This document shows positions 19,862 to 21,073 of a DNA stretch of 21,073 nt, in pieces (position 1 is the first letter of the stretch; the number at the start of each line of letters is the position of its first letter). The stretch comes from Apostichopus californicus. Its lineage: Eukaryota; Echinodermata; Holothuroidea; Aspidochirotida; Stichopodidae. Where the stretch lies: contig JAIPMN010001336.1 in assembly GCA_020650975.1 (NCBI GenBank), positions 1-21,073 of the forward strand, in the 5' to 3' direction. A model generated the notes under the pieces. The model was not told where the DNA came from and ran no database searches. It saw only the letters and a list, made by a program, of their open reading frames with translations. The position numbers and the translations under genes are program-made.

Positions 19862-20026
19862 ATTTCAGTAGAGATCTGTCGCATTCCACCATTCAGTATT
19901 AGTATTGTGTTTTGATTATAGAAGGTTTACAAAATTAGGTCCGCTGCATAACTGGCATCATCCCGTAGAATGTAAGCTGCTGAATGCTCTCTAACATATC
20001 AGATATTAACATACATGTATTAACAT

Positions 20027-20185
20027 GTATAGTGTAAAGTACCTACGGCGCACAGTGTTAAAAGGTTACCAGTTCATTTTAGGCATGATAGAACGAGGTG
20101 CTAAGGTTGTGGGGAGACAGGTAAGCTCGTCACTTGTAAATATCCAAACCAGTAAGGTTTTGGAGTGTATAGTTTAAAGTACCTA
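20027..20185 (+). mobile_element. Donor-repeat copy with 19-bp target duplication
   Basis: GTATAGTGTAAAGTACCTA at 20027-20045 and GTATAGTTTAAAGTACCTA at 20167-20185 differ at one base and exactly bracket the repeat at 20046-20166. The body reads CGGCGCACAGTGTTAAAAGG, TTACCAGTTC, ATAGAACGAG, CTAAGGTTGTGGGGAGACAGGTAAGCTCGTCAC and ends CCAGTAAGGTTTTGGA. A duplication of this length is typical of target-primed retrotransposition (LINE or SINE type) rather than of cut-and-paste transposons. There is no poly-A tail. The donor is intact, with GT at 20121-20122. I find no clear A or B box of a tRNA-derived promoter. Confidence 0.7.
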
Positions 20186-20283
20186 GACAGCCACTGGATT
20201 ACTGGAAGTACTTCATCATATCAAACAGAGGGGGTGCGGGGTGTATTAACTCATTTGTAATTCACAAATACATGATATTGTAC

Positions 20284-20507
20284 TTATACAACACCTAATT
20301 ATATTCCGGCCATTTGATTGGTCAATTGCTCGTCGATTGCATGCAAAATCCGCTCTGTTGCACGCTATGTAATAGAACCATGCGTTATACTTTTTTGATA
20401 GCACTTTTTTCAATGGTAAGAGAGCAGAGAAACCTGTCTGTTCAAAACAATCTGTTGCATGAGTGCATTTACATCCAATTATATCCAAATTTGAAGGTGT
20501 TGTATAA
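20284..20507. mobile_element. Element with 13-bp terminal inverted repeats
   Basis: TTATACAACACCT (20284-20296) is the exact reverse complement of AGGTGTTGTATAA (20495-20507), bounding 224 bp. Near the ends, TAATTATATTCC and CCAATTATATCC are also similar in direct orientation. No transposase is encoded, and no clear target duplication is seen directly at these ends. It abuts the palindrome at 20509, and the two may be parts of one compound element ending at 20676 (TTGTATAA). Open frames on both strands here (20246-20541) look like by-products. Confidence 0.6.
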
Positions 20508-20508
20508 A

Positions 20509-20672
20509 ACAAATAATGAATGGTTTCCATTCGTGCAATAGTGCAAATATTTCATTCGTTGAAAGATGTAATTTGTTCCATTCAACTCGGCTGCGCCTCG
20601 TTGAATGGAACATTCCATCTTTCAACTCATGAAATATTTGCACTATTGTACTCATAACCATTCATTATTTGT
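20509..20672. repeat. Long imperfect palindrome (foldback)
   Basis: The left arm 20509-20586 and right arm 20600-20672 are reverse complements along nearly their whole length, with a loop of about 13 bases (TCGGCTGCGCCTC) at 20587-20599. Shared blocks include ACAAATAATGAATGG, CAATAGTGCAAATATTTCAT, GTTGAAAGATG and GTTCCATTCAAC. It would form a very stable hairpin as RNA or a cruciform as DNA, typical of foldback or MITE-type elements. Confidence 0.8.
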
Positions 20673-20676
20673 ATAA

Positions 20677-21073
20677 TATAAAACTGCCTATATCATTTCC
20701 ATGTTGTAAACAGAATGTTTCCTGATCAGACTCAGATCACTTAGAAGAAAGTTTCCAGCAAACCCTTTTTTTCTTTGATTTCCAATCATAAGTGTTTTAT
20801 GGCCTCCTGTGGTGTCTTCTAAACATTCAGGCTGTGGCAAAGTGCAATTTGAGCTGGATTCAGATTATGGCTGGTAGCTGTTAATGTTTTTGTAACATTT
20901 ACTTCCCTAAGCCCCCATGCATAGGGCATTTATCCTTCCGTTACAAGTGACATTTTGAAAAGCAGTGCCAGCTTGGTCACCGGAGAAGGAGTTATTTAGC
21001 TGATTCTAATTGGGTTTTTTGTTCAGTCTCAGAAAATGGGAAAGCCTTTGAAAGGGTATCACACGCACTCACT
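20677..21073. other. Non-coding end of window
   Basis: No repeat end or coding frame is recognised. A T-run lies near 20767. The sequence may continue into features beyond the window. Confidence 0.4.

Noticed and set aside
1-21073. tRNA genes or tRNA-derived SINE promoters.
   Set aside because: No B-box-like GGTTCGANTCC was seen on either strand during reading. A scan with a tRNA model would be needed to be sure.
1-21073. Bacterial or phage content, CRISPR arrays, operons.
   Set aside because: The composition, lack of long frames and eukaryote-type repeats argue against it. The tandem array has units, but no constant repeat with unique spacers.

Overview
The window looks like non-coding DNA from an animal genome. 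It is visibly AT-rich on both strands, has long stretches with stops in every frame, and shows no bacterial-style gene packing, ribosome binding sites or operons. No open frame of 100 codons or more reads like a protein, and I see no tRNA, rRNA, CRISPR array or confident host exon. The repeat types, such as a short hAT element with G/C-run ends and a CTGAAGAA...GAAAC hairpin motif, are familiar from marine invertebrates (echinoderms, amphioxus, cnidarians). I therefore lean towards a marine invertebrate, perhaps a deuterostome, with low confidence. The stretch could be intergenic or lie inside a large intron.

The main content is interspersed repeats. The dominant one is a family I cannot name, called here the 'donor repeat'. 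Its core reads GGTAGAT.GGAGTGCATA, a short spacer, then GGAGACAGGTAAG. This is followed in one version by an end containing ATCCAAACCAGTAAGTTTTGG. About a dozen diverged whole or partial copies lie in both orientations: near 4314, 5775, 6625, 10603, 11503-12145 (tandem array), 15091, 15691, 16268, 18000, 19643, 19808 and 20046. Several carry a good 5' splice-donor consensus (CAG|GTAAG). One copy is bracketed by a 19-bp near-perfect direct repeat, as expected of a mobile element, and one stretch has been amplified into an array with a period of about 160-165 bp.

Other elements are as follows. A 346-bp non-autonomous hAT element at 16354-16699 has an exact 8-bp target duplication. A TTAA-bounded inverted-repeat element of about 248 bp lies at 18247-18494. 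A compound palindromic element lies at 20284-20676. A hairpin motif occurs near 731 and again, inverted, near 13400. A 146-bp tandem duplication lies at 13568-13852. Smaller items are purine/G-rich tracts (847, 5069, 6647), a 42-bp duplication (5251), a nested hairpin (15223) and twin palindromes (16804).

Two short reading frames deserve a look as possible exon or pseudogene scraps. One near 1315-1485 has a stretch resembling the start of a DnaJ J-domain. One near 10164-10313 ends at a good splice-donor sequence. Neither is secure. The rest is unremarkable AT-rich sequence, described by stretch below.
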